Source: Bacteroidaceae bacterium (GTDB lineage: Bacteria > Bacteroidota > Bacteroidia > Bacteroidales > Bacteroidaceae). Taken from it: 59,142 nucleotides of DNA. Both the position numbers and the translations under genes were made by a program. The notes under the pieces were generated by a model. That model worked only from the letters and a program-made list of their open reading frames with translations. It made no database searches and was not told the origin of the DNA. The first letter of the stretch is position 1. Each line of letters begins with the position of its first letter. This document shows positions 1 to 8,687 of this stretch, piece by piece. Location of the stretch: NCBI GenBank assembly GCA_024693505.1, contig JAILKU010000062.1:1-59142 (forward strand), in the 5' to 3' direction.

Positions 1-88
1 CAAATGCATTTCTTGACTTGCCTGAAGACAAATACTCTTCTACTAATGCAAGTCTTTTCTCATCTGTCATTTCTCCTACTTGTCGCAT
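1..88 (-). CDS. Transposase, N-terminal fragment cut by window edge
   Basis: Read on the minus strand from an ATG at 88, the frame stays open to the window edge and encodes 29 residues beginning MRQVGEMTDEKRLALVEEYL. A short basic N-terminus followed by a 'K-R-L-A-L-V-E-E-Y-L-S-S-G-K-S' helix resembles the first helix-turn-helix of IS3-type OrfA or IS21-like transposases. The rest of the gene lies outside the window, so the family cannot be fixed. The sequence just upstream (89-150) looks like the end of an insertion sequence, which supports the call. Confidence 0.5.
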   Translation of the reverse strand, partial: MRQVGEMTDEKRLALVEEYLSSGKSRNAF

Positions 89-152
89 ACTGATACACTT
101 TTTTAATTTCAAAAGTGTCAACTTATTCAGTACACGTCAAAGACACTAATGG
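89..152 (-). mobile_element. Probable insertion-sequence end
   Basis: Between the transposase start (88) and ordinary DNA lies an AT-rich stretch. It contains an inverted repeat (TACACTTTT near 94 with AAAAGTGT near 112) and a segment running from GTGTC (114) to GACAC (141). This is the expected place and style of an IS terminal inverted repeat with a promoter. The other end of the element is outside the window, so the terminus and any target duplication cannot be confirmed. Confidence 0.35.
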
Positions 153-240
153 ACCGATTGGATACCCTTGTCGTAGAACAAGGCACCCCTTATTGCAGCA
201 TAAAGAATGCCTATTATTGCAGTCCGCTAAAGTTCGGCCT

Positions 241-424
241 GAAGGGCCAATGAGCACTTTAGCCCAGGGCAGCGCCCTGGGTAATCGCAGACGATGAAAG
301 GCGCCCTGACAGGGCAAAAGCATTGATACGATTGAGCTTTTGCCCCGTCAGGGCGAACCTGCCCCCTGTCTTCAACCCAGGGCGCTGCCCTGGGCTAAGA
401 GCTTCTTGCCCCGTTGGGGCGCTC
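241..424. repeat. Nested inverted repeats (REP/BIME-like cluster)
   Basis: Two 22-bp arms at 261-282 and 375-396 are exact reverse complements, and each is itself a palindrome (CCCAGGGC-agc-GCCCTGGG type). Inside them a second pair, 302-320 and 337-355, is complementary with one mismatch. A third palindrome (GCCCCGTTGGGGC) follows near 408. The block could fold into one long branched hairpin. Similar palindromes recur in Bacteroidetes intergenic DNA. There is no gene in this stretch; short frames crossing it are repeat artefacts. Confidence 0.7.
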
Positions 425-540
425 CCAAGGCCACATACAATGAGAATCTGCTGAAAGACCCATAGTTTCAAGGGTAAAAGGAATACGGCGGGGATTTTTA
501 TCGGACAGCAATGAAAGCCTATGCAGTTTGCTGAAATGTG

Positions 541-584
541 GTAGAGGGTTTGTAGAGGTTTTGTAGAGGTTTTGTAGAGGTAAA
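541..584 (+). repeat. 11-bp tandem repeats (iteron-like)
   Basis: The unit GTAGAGGTTTT is repeated about four times head to tail (start positions 541, 552, 563 and 574, the last one diverging after GTAGAGGT). A further GTAGAGGTAGAA sits at 662, between the promoter and the start of the primase/helicase gene. The 11-bp period is close to one helical turn, so all units face the same side of the DNA. That is how iterons or operator arrays are built. Confidence 0.65.
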
Positions 585-608
585 ATAGAAGAAAAATCTG
601 AGGAAATA

Positions 609-640
609 TTTGCTGAAACCAAATAAAATCAGTATCTTTG
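609..640 (+). promoter_or_regulatory. Bacteroidetes-type promoter for the VirE-like gene
   Basis: TTTG at 609-612 and TATCTTTG at 633-640, separated by 20 nt, match the Bacteroidetes -33/-7 consensus. The start codon at 690 lies about 45 nt downstream. The 11-bp tandem repeats end about 25 bp upstream of the -33 box, placing them where a regulator or the gene product itself could act. Confidence 0.7.
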
Positions 641-689
641 CAAGCAAATTGTCATTTTTAGGTAGAGGTAGAACAGAAAATATAAATAT

Positions 690-2900
690 ATGATCGTAAG
701 TTTATTGAAATTTTCGCGTAAGAAGGAGGTCATCAAACGTATTGAGTTGAGTAAGATAGCGGAGATGATCCGTGAGAATCCAGAGAAGGAGAGAGTGCTT
801 AATCTTCGCCGGAACTATCAGTTCTATAAGCCCCAGAGGCTGCCGGACGGGCAGATTACCCTGTACGACCAGAGTCATGCGGTGAACCTGCCACGTATTC
901 TCTTTGCGGTGGACAGCATGAACTACAAGGAGATACAGAAGGGGCTGAGGTACAACGGGCTGGCGGTGGTTGAGGTGAACGGGCTGAAGACGTACGAAGA
1001 CGCTGTGACGATCAGGAATCAGGCGGCGAGGATGGACGAGACGCTGATGGCGTTCCTGGGTGCTTCGGGCATGAGTGTGAAGATTGTCTGCCGGGGAGAG
1101 TTGTTTCAGACCCCACCCCTGACCCCTCCCCTTGAAGGGGCGGGGAATTCATACGGAGGAACGGCGAATCGGACCGCTCCCCTGGAAAAGGCGGGAAACA
1201 TGTTGCCAACGAAAGAGGAAGACATCAGACAGTTTCATAAGAATCTGTACGAAACGGCGCGCAGGGCCTATCAGAACCAGTTCGGGCTGGACATAGAATA
1301 TCTGGAACCCCTGTTGGAGCGGACGGTCTATCTGAGTGCCGACCCTGAGATGTACTTCAACCCCGATGCCCGCCCCTTCAAGGCCGACTGCGAGATACAC
1401 AAGGAGCCGGAGCAGGCCCAGATTTCCAGGGAGAGTGATATGCTGATGCCCGGGCGCACCGTCAAGCGCACCTATCATTTCAACTGGCTGTTCATCCTGC
1501 GCGAGGTGCTGGGCGACTACTTCGACTTGCCTGACGAGGACCGTCAGATGCAACTGCTGCAGCAGATCGCCCGCAAGTCGCTGGAACAGGGCATACCACT
1601 CTCACACGCCCAAGGCATGACGCTGGAGCATCCGCTGTTCCATAACGACCCCGACTTGGTGAAGAGCGTCTTTGCCACGACCTACGAGGTGACGCTGATG
1701 GAGGACTATCGCAAGACGCACAGGATCAAGCCGCTGAAGAGTGTGCCGCAGGAAACGCTGCAGGCCATGCGGACGGAGATCTTCCTGACGGCCAACTACG
1801 ACATGCGCAAGAATCTGATGACGGGTGTGGCTGAGTATCGCATGAAATACTCTGAGGACCAGACGTTTAAACCGCTGACCCAGGAGGTGCGAAACGACAT
1901 GACCATCGAGGCCCGCGAGCAGGGACTGAAGTCGTGGGACCAGGATGTGAACCGCTTTATCGACTCCACCCGCATCGAGCAATACGATCCAGTGAACACC
2001 TGGCTCGACCAGTTGCCTGCGTGGGACGGTCATGACTATATCGCCGACCTTGCCATGCGAGTGCCGACAGAACAGCCGCATTGGGAAAAGTACCTGAGGT
2101 ATTGGCTCGTGGGTATGGTGGCGCAATGGCGCGAGAGCGACAAACAGCTGACCGGCAATGCGCTGACACCGCTGCTGATAGGGCGCCAGGGTTGCGGAAA
2201 GACACGTTTCTGCAAGATCCTGCTACCCGAGGAGCTGCGCGACTATTACAACGACAAGCTGAACTTCAAGAACGAGTTCGACCTGAACATCGCCCTCACT
2301 TCGTTTGCGCTGATCAATATCGACGAGTTTGACAAGACTTCTAACTCGCAGCAGATTGTGCTGAAATACCTCTTGTCGTCGAGCAACGTGAAGTTCCGTC
2401 CGCCCTACGGCAAGACCATCAAGCAATATCGCCGCTACACCTCGTTTATCGGCACCACCAACCAGCTGCAGCCGCTGGTTGACCCGACGGGTTCCAGACG
2501 CTTTGTCTGCGTGGGCATTCCCAACGGGAAGAACATCGACTTCACGGACGACCTGAACCATCGCCAGCTCTATGCCCAGGCCCTGTACCTCTTTAATAAC
2601 GGTGAGCGGTTCTGGCTGGAGAATGACGAGATACAGACGCTGATTGAGGAGAACGCGCCCTATCAGCGAACCGTCGATCTGGTGGAGATGATCAACGAGA
2701 CCTTCCGCAAGCCGAAGGAAGGTGAGGGGTGCTGGTGGAGAACCGCGGAGATTCTTGAGACCTTCGCCAATCGCTATGCCTACTTCGATGCGAAGCGGAC
2801 TACGCCGGTCGCATTGGGCAAGGCGATGAACAACTTCCGCTTCGGCTTCCGCCACCGCATGGTGAACGGCTGTTCGGAGTACTGGCTCTGCGAGAAATAA
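690..2900 (+). CDS. BT4734/VirE-type primase-helicase-like protein
   Basis: This 736-residue protein has an N-terminal BT4734/BF3469-like domain (about residues 1-140), probably a divergent archaeo-eukaryotic primase fold; the stretch AFLGASGMSVKIVCRGEL fits its core. The C-terminal half is a VirE/VapE helicase-like ATPase, with Walker A GRQGCGKT near residue 495 and Walker B LINIDEFDK near 545. Such proteins are common in Bacteroidetes mobile elements and prophage remnants, usually as single genes. Residues 141-170 (TPPLTPPLEGAGNSYGGTAN and onward) are not part of the family: they are encoded by a GC-rich palindromic element inserted in frame right after the primase motif. The gene stands alone behind a consensus promoter and 11-bp repeats, next to a transposase end. 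Replicative or defence function is inference. Confidence 0.8.
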   Translation: MIVSLLKFSRKKEVIKRIELSKIAEMIRENPEKERVLNLRRNYQFYKPQRLPDGQITLYDQSHAVNLPRILFAVDSMNYKEIQKGLRYNGLAVVEVNGLKTYEDAVTIRNQAARMDETLMAFLGASGMSVKIVCRGELFQTPPLTPPLEGAGNSYGGTANRTAPLEKAGNMLPTKEEDIRQFHKNLYETARRAYQNQFGLDIEYLEPLLERTVYLSADPEMYFNPDARPFKADCEIHKEPEQAQISRESDMLMPGRTVKRTYHFNWLFILREVLGDYFDLPDEDRQMQLLQQIARKSLEQGIPLSHAQGMTLEHPLFHNDPDLVKSVFATTYEVTLMEDYRKTHRIKPLKSVPQETLQAMRTEIFLTANYDMRKNLMTGVAEYRMKYSEDQTFKPLTQEVRNDMTIEAREQGLKSWDQDVNRFIDSTRIEQYDPVNTWLDQLPAWDGHDYIADLAMRVPTEQPHWEKYLRYWLVGMVAQWRESDKQLTGNALTPLLIGRQGCGKTRFCKILLPEELRDYYNDKLNFKNEFDLNIALTSFALINIDEFDKTSNSQQIVLKYLLSSSNVKFRPPYGKTIKQYRRYTSFIGTTNQLQPLVDPTGSRRFVCVGIPNGKNIDFTDDLNHRQLYAQALYLFNNGERFWLENDEIQTLIEENAPYQRTVDLVEMINETFRKPKEGEGCWWRTAEILETFANRYAYFDAKRTTPVALGKAMNNFRFGFRHRMVNGCSEYWLCEK
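1110..1199 (+). repeat. In-frame palindromic element inside the VirE-like gene (P1)
   Basis: Thirty codons (exactly 90 nt) interrupt the gene between the primase and linker regions. The core has arms 1123-1133 (CCCCTCCCCTT) and 1135-1145 (AAGGGGCGGGG), complementary with one mismatch, followed by a looser second part ending CTCCCCTGGAAAAGGCGGG. The core is nearly identical to intergenic copy P5 at 24271-24311, which shows that this is a dispersed repeat and not native coding sequence. No stop codon is created in the gene's frame. Confidence 0.75.
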
Positions 2901-2953
2901 GGGGGGCTATTGTCAGCTGAAAGCTAGCGCTCCCTCAGGAAGCGCCGAAATGC

Positions 2954-4498
2954 TCAGTCAACCACCAGTTCGGAAACGGAGCGGAAGGGAACTCCCCTGG
3001 CATCGAACCCCTGCAGGATGACCTGATAGGAGCCCCGTTCCTGCGGTGCGGGGAAGTCCAGAAGGCGGGAGCCGACGGAGGGATCCCAAAGCACAGTACT
3101 CGTCTGGCCTCCCTCGGGCAGCATGAACGAGGGCCGCTCCTGCGGAAAGTTGTAGGTCACCAGATGGGAACCTCCGTCGAGCTTGAAGTTGGACAGACGA
3201 CCGCGGTGCGAGATGAAGGAGAGCACGCCCTGACAAATGGTATTGCCGAAGGTGTAGGAGCCCGAATAGACCTGAATGTACTTTATCAGGCGGGCATCGT
3301 AAGCCAGTATCTCATCTACATCGTGCACAGGCATACCGTCGAGCAGTACCAGCGAAGGCCAGCTGGCATAGCTGTCCTCCTCGGAGTTATAGGTGTAGAG
3401 CTGGTGAGTGCCCTTTACCGTGCGCCGGCGGACGCCTCGTACGAACTCATTGAGGGCTTCCTTCACCGTATTGAAGCGCGTATATTCATCGAGGTCGTAG
3501 TAATACTCTGGCGCGATGGAGAAGAAGTTGGCAGAGTGGAGGATGGTGTCGCCCCTGGTCTGCAGCGACAGCATATTTTCGTATTGCGCTCCGAGGCTGC
3601 GGCTGCGAAGGTTTTCCTCGCTACTCCATATCTGAAGGGCAGGCAGCGAGGCGGGCAAGACTTGGGCATAGGGCGCCTGGAACTGTATTCCCACGGGTTG
3701 ACCGTCCTTGTCGTAGGCATTCAACAATGTGGGCAGCGCACCGAAGACCTGGTTGGTGTAGTAGAGCCACGAACCGTCTTTCTGGGCCTGCCCGTCAAAG
3801 AGGGCTGCCCCCTTGCCGATGAGTACAAGGCGCGTGGTGGCTACCTCGCGGTCTTCGGTGGGACGGGTAGTGACGAGGTGACCTTCCACCTCGGGCAGGA
3901 ACTGACCCGTGGAGACGGTGGGCCGCTGGGGTGCGGGCAGGGAATAGTCAGCCGTCGGGATGTCCCATCGCACGACGGAGAGCGTCTGTACCGTCATCGC
4001 TGAATCAGCAGGCAGGGAAACGCGCACCGTCTTCCCTGGTGTGTAGTGGGCTGCAGGGGTCGTTGCCTCCGGCAGCTCGCTGTGAGGGAGGATAAGGAGG
4101 TTGTCCCTGTCGGAAAGGCGCAGGGTGTTTACGACGGAGACGATCTTGCGGAAGAAACATTGCTGGCCGTAGTTGCGCATATTGCGTGTATAGACGGTAA
4201 GCATGTAGTTTCCACTGTGGAGGGTCGCAGGCAGGGGCAGGCTGGCCCATCCCGTACCCTCGTTGAGTGCAACCATTGTCTGGGCACAGAGGCGCGCCGT
4301 GTCCGACAGTTCTACATAGGCCACGCGGCTCAGATCGAGTGGCTGAGCATCGGGGGTTAGGGTACGAACACTCACTTGCAGCCGTTCGCCAGCCAGATAG
4401 CAGTCTTTGTCGGTGAACGCTACGGCCTGTTCGGGCTGTGCCGCCGCACCAAGTCGGAAGCAGGCCCAAAGTATCAGAGAAAGAAGGTATTTGGTCAT
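2954..4498 (-). CDS. Exported MG2-like protein of a TonB/DUF4249 operon
   Basis: A 514-residue exported protein. I start it at the ATG at 4498 (MTKYLLSLILWACFRLGAAAQ, a clear signal peptide); the longer frame would need a TTG five codons upstream. After cleavage comes a macroglobulin MG2-like beta domain (AVAFTDKDCYLAGERLQVSVRT, then a YVEL strand and GNYMLTVYTRNMRNYG, about residues 25-120). The rest is beta-rich without a recognised catalytic motif; a stretch near residue 385 (LLDGMPVHDVDEILAYDARLI) recalls TonB-plug-like segments. It is the last gene of an operon with DUF4249 and a TonB receptor, so it is probably a periplasmic or surface accessory of that receptor. The specific role is unknown. 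Confidence 0.65.
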   Translation of the reverse strand: MTKYLLSLILWACFRLGAAAQPEQAVAFTDKDCYLAGERLQVSVRTLTPDAQPLDLSRVAYVELSDTARLCAQTMVALNEGTGWASLPLPATLHSGNYMLTVYTRNMRNYGQQCFFRKIVSVVNTLRLSDRDNLLILPHSELPEATTPAAHYTPGKTVRVSLPADSAMTVQTLSVVRWDIPTADYSLPAPQRPTVSTGQFLPEVEGHLVTTRPTEDREVATTRLVLIGKGAALFDGQAQKDGSWLYYTNQVFGALPTLLNAYDKDGQPVGIQFQAPYAQVLPASLPALQIWSSEENLRSRSLGAQYENMLSLQTRGDTILHSANFFSIAPEYYYDLDEYTRFNTVKEALNEFVRGVRRRTVKGTHQLYTYNSEEDSYASWPSLVLLDGMPVHDVDEILAYDARLIKYIQVYSGSYTFGNTICQGVLSFISHRGRLSNFKLDGGSHLVTYNFPQERPSFMLPEGGQTSTVLWDPSVGSRLLDFPAPQERGSYQVILQGFDARGVPFRSVSELVVD

Positions 4499-4531
4499 GT
4501 TCAAGGGGTTCAAAGTTTAACAATAGAGTCA

Positions 4532-5743
4532 TCATTCAGGCCAGTCATCGGGTTTCTTCAGCGAGGCGTTCCAGAAGGGGTCTGTACAGTCCACGCACCA
4601 GCGCTCGGCCCACTTCTTGTCTGGCACTGCATCGGCATCGTATGGTCCGTAGCCCTGATAATGGGGATCTTCGTAATTGAAGGAAACGAGCCGGTAACCG
4701 CTATAGTATATTTGCCTGCAGCCAGCAGGTTCAAAATCCCTGTGATTCACCAGAGAAGGTACGCGCTTCCGCTCGTAGTTTACCTGCGAGCGGGAGATGG
4801 CAATGGTGGCCGATGCGACCTGTCCGCTGATGCCGACATAGCCGATGGCCTTATGGTCTCCGGTCTCACAGTGAATGTTCGTAGGCAGGTCGGCAGGCAT
4901 TGGGGTGAACAGTCCACCCATCTCACCGCTCAGCTTAGCTCGTAATGCCTCATATTCATATTCATCTTGCGAGATACGGCGCTGAAAGACACGGGCAAAG
5001 TACTTTGTGTTGAAACGGTTGTCTGTATGAGGTATGGAGATAATGGGCATGCCGACGATATGGTTCTCCTGGAAGTCGGTACTGCAGCCCATCTTTGTCT
5101 CGGTTGAACTTTCGGTGTGCCACCCGTGGTTCTTGAGAAGGTCTGTCTTGGAAATCGTATTCGTCCCGGGGTCGTATTCATATTCGGTCTTGTAAGGCGT
5201 AGTGACTTCCCAGAATTCCTTGTAGTCCCAGCGGTAGTATCTCCTTTGATTGTCGGCGGGAGCTGCGGCTGTAAGCAGGATTTCCACCTCTTGGTCCGAG
5301 CTTTTCTGTTCGAAAAAGAGCGTGTCTATCGGATCCGTCCCGAAAGGGAACTGGGGATCGCTGGTGAAGACATCTTCCCCCGTCTCAATCCTAAGCCAGT
5401 AGCGGACGTCGGGGCGCAGGGTGCCCACCTGGATTTGGTAGGCTCCAGAAGGTCTGTAAACCCCGTATCCGCCTTCAATATTGGTGCCTTCGAAGACCGT
5501 TCCGTCTTCGCCGACAACAGACAGGCGGGCATCGGTGACGGCTGGCAAGCCGAGTCCAATCACGGGATAATTCAGGCTGACAGAACGACTCAAGTAAAAC
5601 GTGCACAGCATATCGGAGCAGATATTCCCCTCGACAACAAGACGGTTCTCGTCTGACGAAGGCAGTTCGGCATCGTATTCATCGATGCAACTGCCCGTGA
5701 AGAGTGCACAGAAGAGGAGGGTATAGAGGTATGAACGCTTCAT
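4532..5743 (-). CDS. DUF4249 family lipoprotein
   Basis: This 403-residue protein begins MKRSYLYTLLFCALFTGSC, a lipoprotein signal with the acceptor Cys near residue 19. The mature part starts IDEYDAELPSSDENRLVVEG and runs through beta strands typical of DUF4249, including a LSRSVSLNYP strand and a 'conserved Tyr-Arg-Trp-Asp' region (RRYYRWDYKEFWEV). DUF4249 proteins accompany a particular class of TonB receptors in Bacteroidetes and are probably their surface lipoprotein partners, as SusD is to SusC. It starts only 3 bp after the receptor stop, so the two are surely co-transcribed. The ligand is unknown. Confidence 0.8.
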   Translation of the reverse strand: MKRSYLYTLLFCALFTGSCIDEYDAELPSSDENRLVVEGNICSDMLCTFYLSRSVSLNYPVIGLGLPAVTDARLSVVGEDGTVFEGTNIEGGYGVYRPSGAYQIQVGTLRPDVRYWLRIETGEDVFTSDPQFPFGTDPIDTLFFEQKSSDQEVEILLTAAAPADNQRRYYRWDYKEFWEVTTPYKTEYEYDPGTNTISKTDLLKNHGWHTESSTETKMGCSTDFQENHIVGMPIISIPHTDNRFNTKYFARVFQRRISQDEYEYEALRAKLSGEMGGLFTPMPADLPTNIHCETGDHKAIGYVGISGQVASATIAISRSQVNYERKRVPSLVNHRDFEPAGCRQIYYSGYRLVSFNYEDPHYQGYGPYDADAVPDKKWAERWCVDCTDPFWNASLKKPDDWPE

Positions 5744-5746
5744 GAC

Positions 5747-8623
5747 TCAGAATTTTATATTATATGAAATGTATGGGATAGGAGCTCCGAATATAGAGAG
5801 CTTGTAGCCCTGGATACGTCCGCCCGTAGGTTCATAATAGACAGAGTAGGCATTCCTGCGGCTCAGCATGTTATAGACGCCGATGGAAAACCAGCTGTGG
5901 GTGAGATTGGTCAGATGATGGGAAGGCTCTATGTTGAACGAGGCATCCATTCGGAAGTAGTCGGGTATGCGGTGTCCGTTGCGCTTGCTGTAGTAGGGTA
6001 ACCACCGGTTCTGGTAATGATCGTAGTAGCTGCCGGCCGGAACGGTCGTAGGGCGCCCTGTACTGTAGTCGAGATTCAGGGAAATGCTGAGGCGGCGCGT
6101 AAACTTATAATTACCCACGAACTTCACTTCGTGAGGACGATCGTATTCTGCAGGGTACCACTCGCCGTCATTAACGAGCAGGGCAACATTCTTGTCGTGC
6201 TGGCGAAGGTAGGTACGCGAATAGCTGTAGGAAACCCATCCGTTCAGCTTGCCGAACGGCTTGCGCAGCTGCAGTTCAACACCGTAGGCTCTGCCCTGGG
6301 CAGCGATGACATCGTTCTCCAACTCATGGTTCATGATCAGCCGCCCAGCGCTCCGATAGGTCAGGTAGTTAGCAATGTGCTTATAATAGAGCTCGGCAGA
6401 CACCTCATAGCTGCGGTCGGCGGTCTGCAGGTAATATCCTCCCGCCACCTGCCATCCGCGCTGCGGTTTGATGGCGGCGTTGCTGAGAACCCACGTATCG
6501 GTGGGGGACATGATGATGGTGTTGGATACTTTGTGAATGAACTGGTGCATTGTGTTGAATCCCAGCTTCAGTGATGAGTTCTCCGTTAACGTGTAGCTTG
6601 AAGACAGACGGAACTCGGGTGCCTGGTAAGCCTTCTCTTTCCCGTCAAGGAAAGCGTTGAACATAGTATAGCGTACGCCGGCATTTACCTTTATCTTCTC
6701 GGCGGCCTGCCATTCGTCCTCGGCGAAGAGCGAGCTCTCCAGGGCGTTGTTTTTCTCTATTTGATCCAACTGGATTCTGGAGTCCTCGCCTATGGGCTCA
6801 TACGTACCTGGGTTGACATTGTAGAACAGCGCATTCCAACCCCACTGCCAGGTGTGCTTCTCGTGGGCTTTCAGCGAGAAGATGCCCTTGAAGAAGCCTT
6901 CGTTGATATCAAACGACAACCGACCCGCCGTAAAGGATGATTTGGCGTCATCGTTCTGATAGTCGTAGTGCGACATACCGGCAGTGATGATGGAGGACAA
7001 TTTGTCTGACCAGAATGATTTCCACTCCACCGAACCGTTACCGTTGGAGTAGCCGTACTTGTCGTAGGGCGTGAAGGAGAACCGGTCGTGGCTGTAATAG
7101 CCGAATGCCTTGACGATATGCTTCGGGCTCAGCGTCCAGGTTAGCGTGCCGTTCAAGTCGTAGAAGCCCGCCTTACCATCCTGGTAATCGCTGTCATCGG
7201 GCAGGAGCTTCAGCATCCAGTCGGAATAGGTGGTCCTGGCAGCAAGCAGGAGCGACAGCTTGTCCTTAACGATGGGCATCTCCAGGGAAGCCTTACTCGT
7301 CAGCACACCCAGGCTGGCCGAGCCGTGCCATTTCTGCTTGTCGGCATTGCGGGCAGTGATGTTCATCACCGATGAGATGCGTCCGCCGTATTGGCTGGGT
7401 ATGCCACTCTTGTATAACTCAGCTTCGTTAATGGCATCGGTATTGAAAGCCGAGAAAAGGCCGAACATGTGCATGGGATTATAAACCGTGCTGCCTCCGA
7501 AGAGAATTAGGTTCTGATCGGCAGCACCACCGCGTACGTTGAATCCGCTGGAAGCTTCGCCCATAGTCTTCACGCCAGGCAGTGTCTGCACCATTTTCAT
7601 CACGTCGGCCTCGCCGAATGCCATAGGTACATTGCGCAGCTGGGCAGGGCGGAACTTCTCGGCTCCCATTTGGGACATGAAGACTTTGGAGTGGAAGGCT
7701 GTCACCTCCACCTCTTTCATAATGCGGTCCTCGGTAAGTGGGTCCAAGGCGCTGATGCCCATACTGTTACCTGTCGTGTCCTCAGCGCTTATTTCTTGCC
7801 CCTGCTTTCCGGTGCCTCCCTGTCGGAATGCGGCATAGGCCGGCAGGTCGGTTGTGAGCCCACCCTCCAAAACGTTCTCCGAAAGCTTTATCGTTCCTAC
7901 TTCTGACGCGGTATGCACAGAGAGCAAATTCTCCTGTGGAAGAGCCTCATCCACGCACTGGGTACAAACGGCCAGGGATGCCAGCCGATTATTCCCCCTG
8001 AAGCGTAGGTTCTGGTTAAGGCTAAAAGCCTCGAGTTGTTTCTTATATTGAGGGTAAAGTTTGGTAAAACTCTTCAGGTTCTTCGCCGGATGATCGCCCT
8101 CTGCATCGTGCAGGGTATAGGAAACGGTGGTCTTCATCTTCTTTTTCATAACCCCTTCGATATTCTCGTCAGCGGCACGAACCTTGTCATAGCGGACTTC
8201 CAGGCTAACGTTTTTCCCTCCATAGGCCAATCCCACGTAGCGGTCGTTGCGGCGCAGGAAGCGCATACCGTTCAATACGAAGAAGTCAACGTTATTGTGG
8301 ATAGGCAAAATGATATTTTTATGGACGGGGCTTAGCACCTCTAACCGTTGGCTGTGGATGTTATAGCGTAACTTGACCGAGGGGTAAAGGATACCATTAT
8401 AGGAAACCTGCCCTTCGTGAAATTCTGCATCGTTCAGATATGGATGACTTACCCAATCAGGGTTGAGTGACATCGTCAAGATACGGCCTTGGTAAAGTGC
8501 TGCGTGGTCGCCTGCCTGCTCCAAGTAATTATCGGGTGCGAACGATTGAGCCATGGAATGTCTTGGGTTGAGTAAAAAAACTGCTCCCAACGCAATCAGA
8601 TAAATGTGTCGGATTGTTATCAT
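5747..8623 (-). CDS. TonB-dependent outer membrane receptor
   Basis: The 958-residue protein has a signal peptide (cleaved after HSMAQ). Residues 27-280 form an unusual N-terminal region without the carboxypeptidase-regulatory-like domain found in SusC proteins. The plug domain spans about residues 330-450, with FRPAQLRNVPMAFGEADVMK, LPGVKT, GFNVRGGAADQNLILFGG and YGGRISSVMNI as hallmarks. The remainder is the beta-barrel, ending in FGAPIPYISYNIKF with the terminal Phe of outer membrane proteins. It leads an operon with DUF4249 and an MG2-like protein. The lack of a SusD partner argues against classic glycan import; peptides, metals or another ligand are possible. No separate promoter is visible in the 64 bp upstream, so transcription may start before the HdeD-like gene. 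Confidence 0.9.
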   Translation of the reverse strand: MITIRHIYLIALGAVFLLNPRHSMAQSFAPDNYLEQAGDHAALYQGRILTMSLNPDWVSHPYLNDAEFHEGQVSYNGILYPSVKLRYNIHSQRLEVLSPVHKNIILPIHNNVDFFVLNGMRFLRRNDRYVGLAYGGKNVSLEVRYDKVRAADENIEGVMKKKMKTTVSYTLHDAEGDHPAKNLKSFTKLYPQYKKQLEAFSLNQNLRFRGNNRLASLAVCTQCVDEALPQENLLSVHTASEVGTIKLSENVLEGGLTTDLPAYAAFRQGGTGKQGQEISAEDTTGNSMGISALDPLTEDRIMKEVEVTAFHSKVFMSQMGAEKFRPAQLRNVPMAFGEADVMKMVQTLPGVKTMGEASSGFNVRGGAADQNLILFGGSTVYNPMHMFGLFSAFNTDAINEAELYKSGIPSQYGGRISSVMNITARNADKQKWHGSASLGVLTSKASLEMPIVKDKLSLLLAARTTYSDWMLKLLPDDSDYQDGKAGFYDLNGTLTWTLSPKHIVKAFGYYSHDRFSFTPYDKYGYSNGNGSVEWKSFWSDKLSSIITAGMSHYDYQNDDAKSSFTAGRLSFDINEGFFKGIFSLKAHEKHTWQWGWNALFYNVNPGTYEPIGEDSRIQLDQIEKNNALESSLFAEDEWQAAEKIKVNAGVRYTMFNAFLDGKEKAYQAPEFRLSSSYTLTENSSLKLGFNTMHQFIHKVSNTIIMSPTDTWVLSNAAIKPQRGWQVAGGYYLQTADRSYEVSAELYYKHIANYLTYRSAGRLIMNHELENDVIAAQGRAYGVELQLRKPFGKLNGWVSYSYSRTYLRQHDKNVALLVNDGEWYPAEYDRPHEVKFVGNYKFTRRLSISLNLDYSTGRPTTVPAGSYYDHYQNRWLPYYSKRNGHRIPDYFRMDASFNIEPSHHLTNLTHSWFSIGVYNMLSRRNAYSVYYEPTGGRIQGYKLSIFGAPIPYISYNIKF

Positions 8624-8687
8624 TCTATTTTCTATAAAGACTAAATCTCTTTTACATTAAACTGCAAAGCACAGAATCATCCGCCTG

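Noticed and set aside
541..584. CRISPR array before the primase-helicase gene
   Set aside because: Units are 11 bp and directly abutting, with no spacers, and no cas gene is present.
2921..2946. Bidirectional terminator between the VirE-like and MG2-like genes
   Set aside because: The GCGCTCC/GGAAGCGC stem is imperfect and lacks a T-run on either side.
4376..4945. Plus-strand 189-codon frame across the DUF4249/MG2 junction
   Set aside because: Antisense to two supported genes and without family features.
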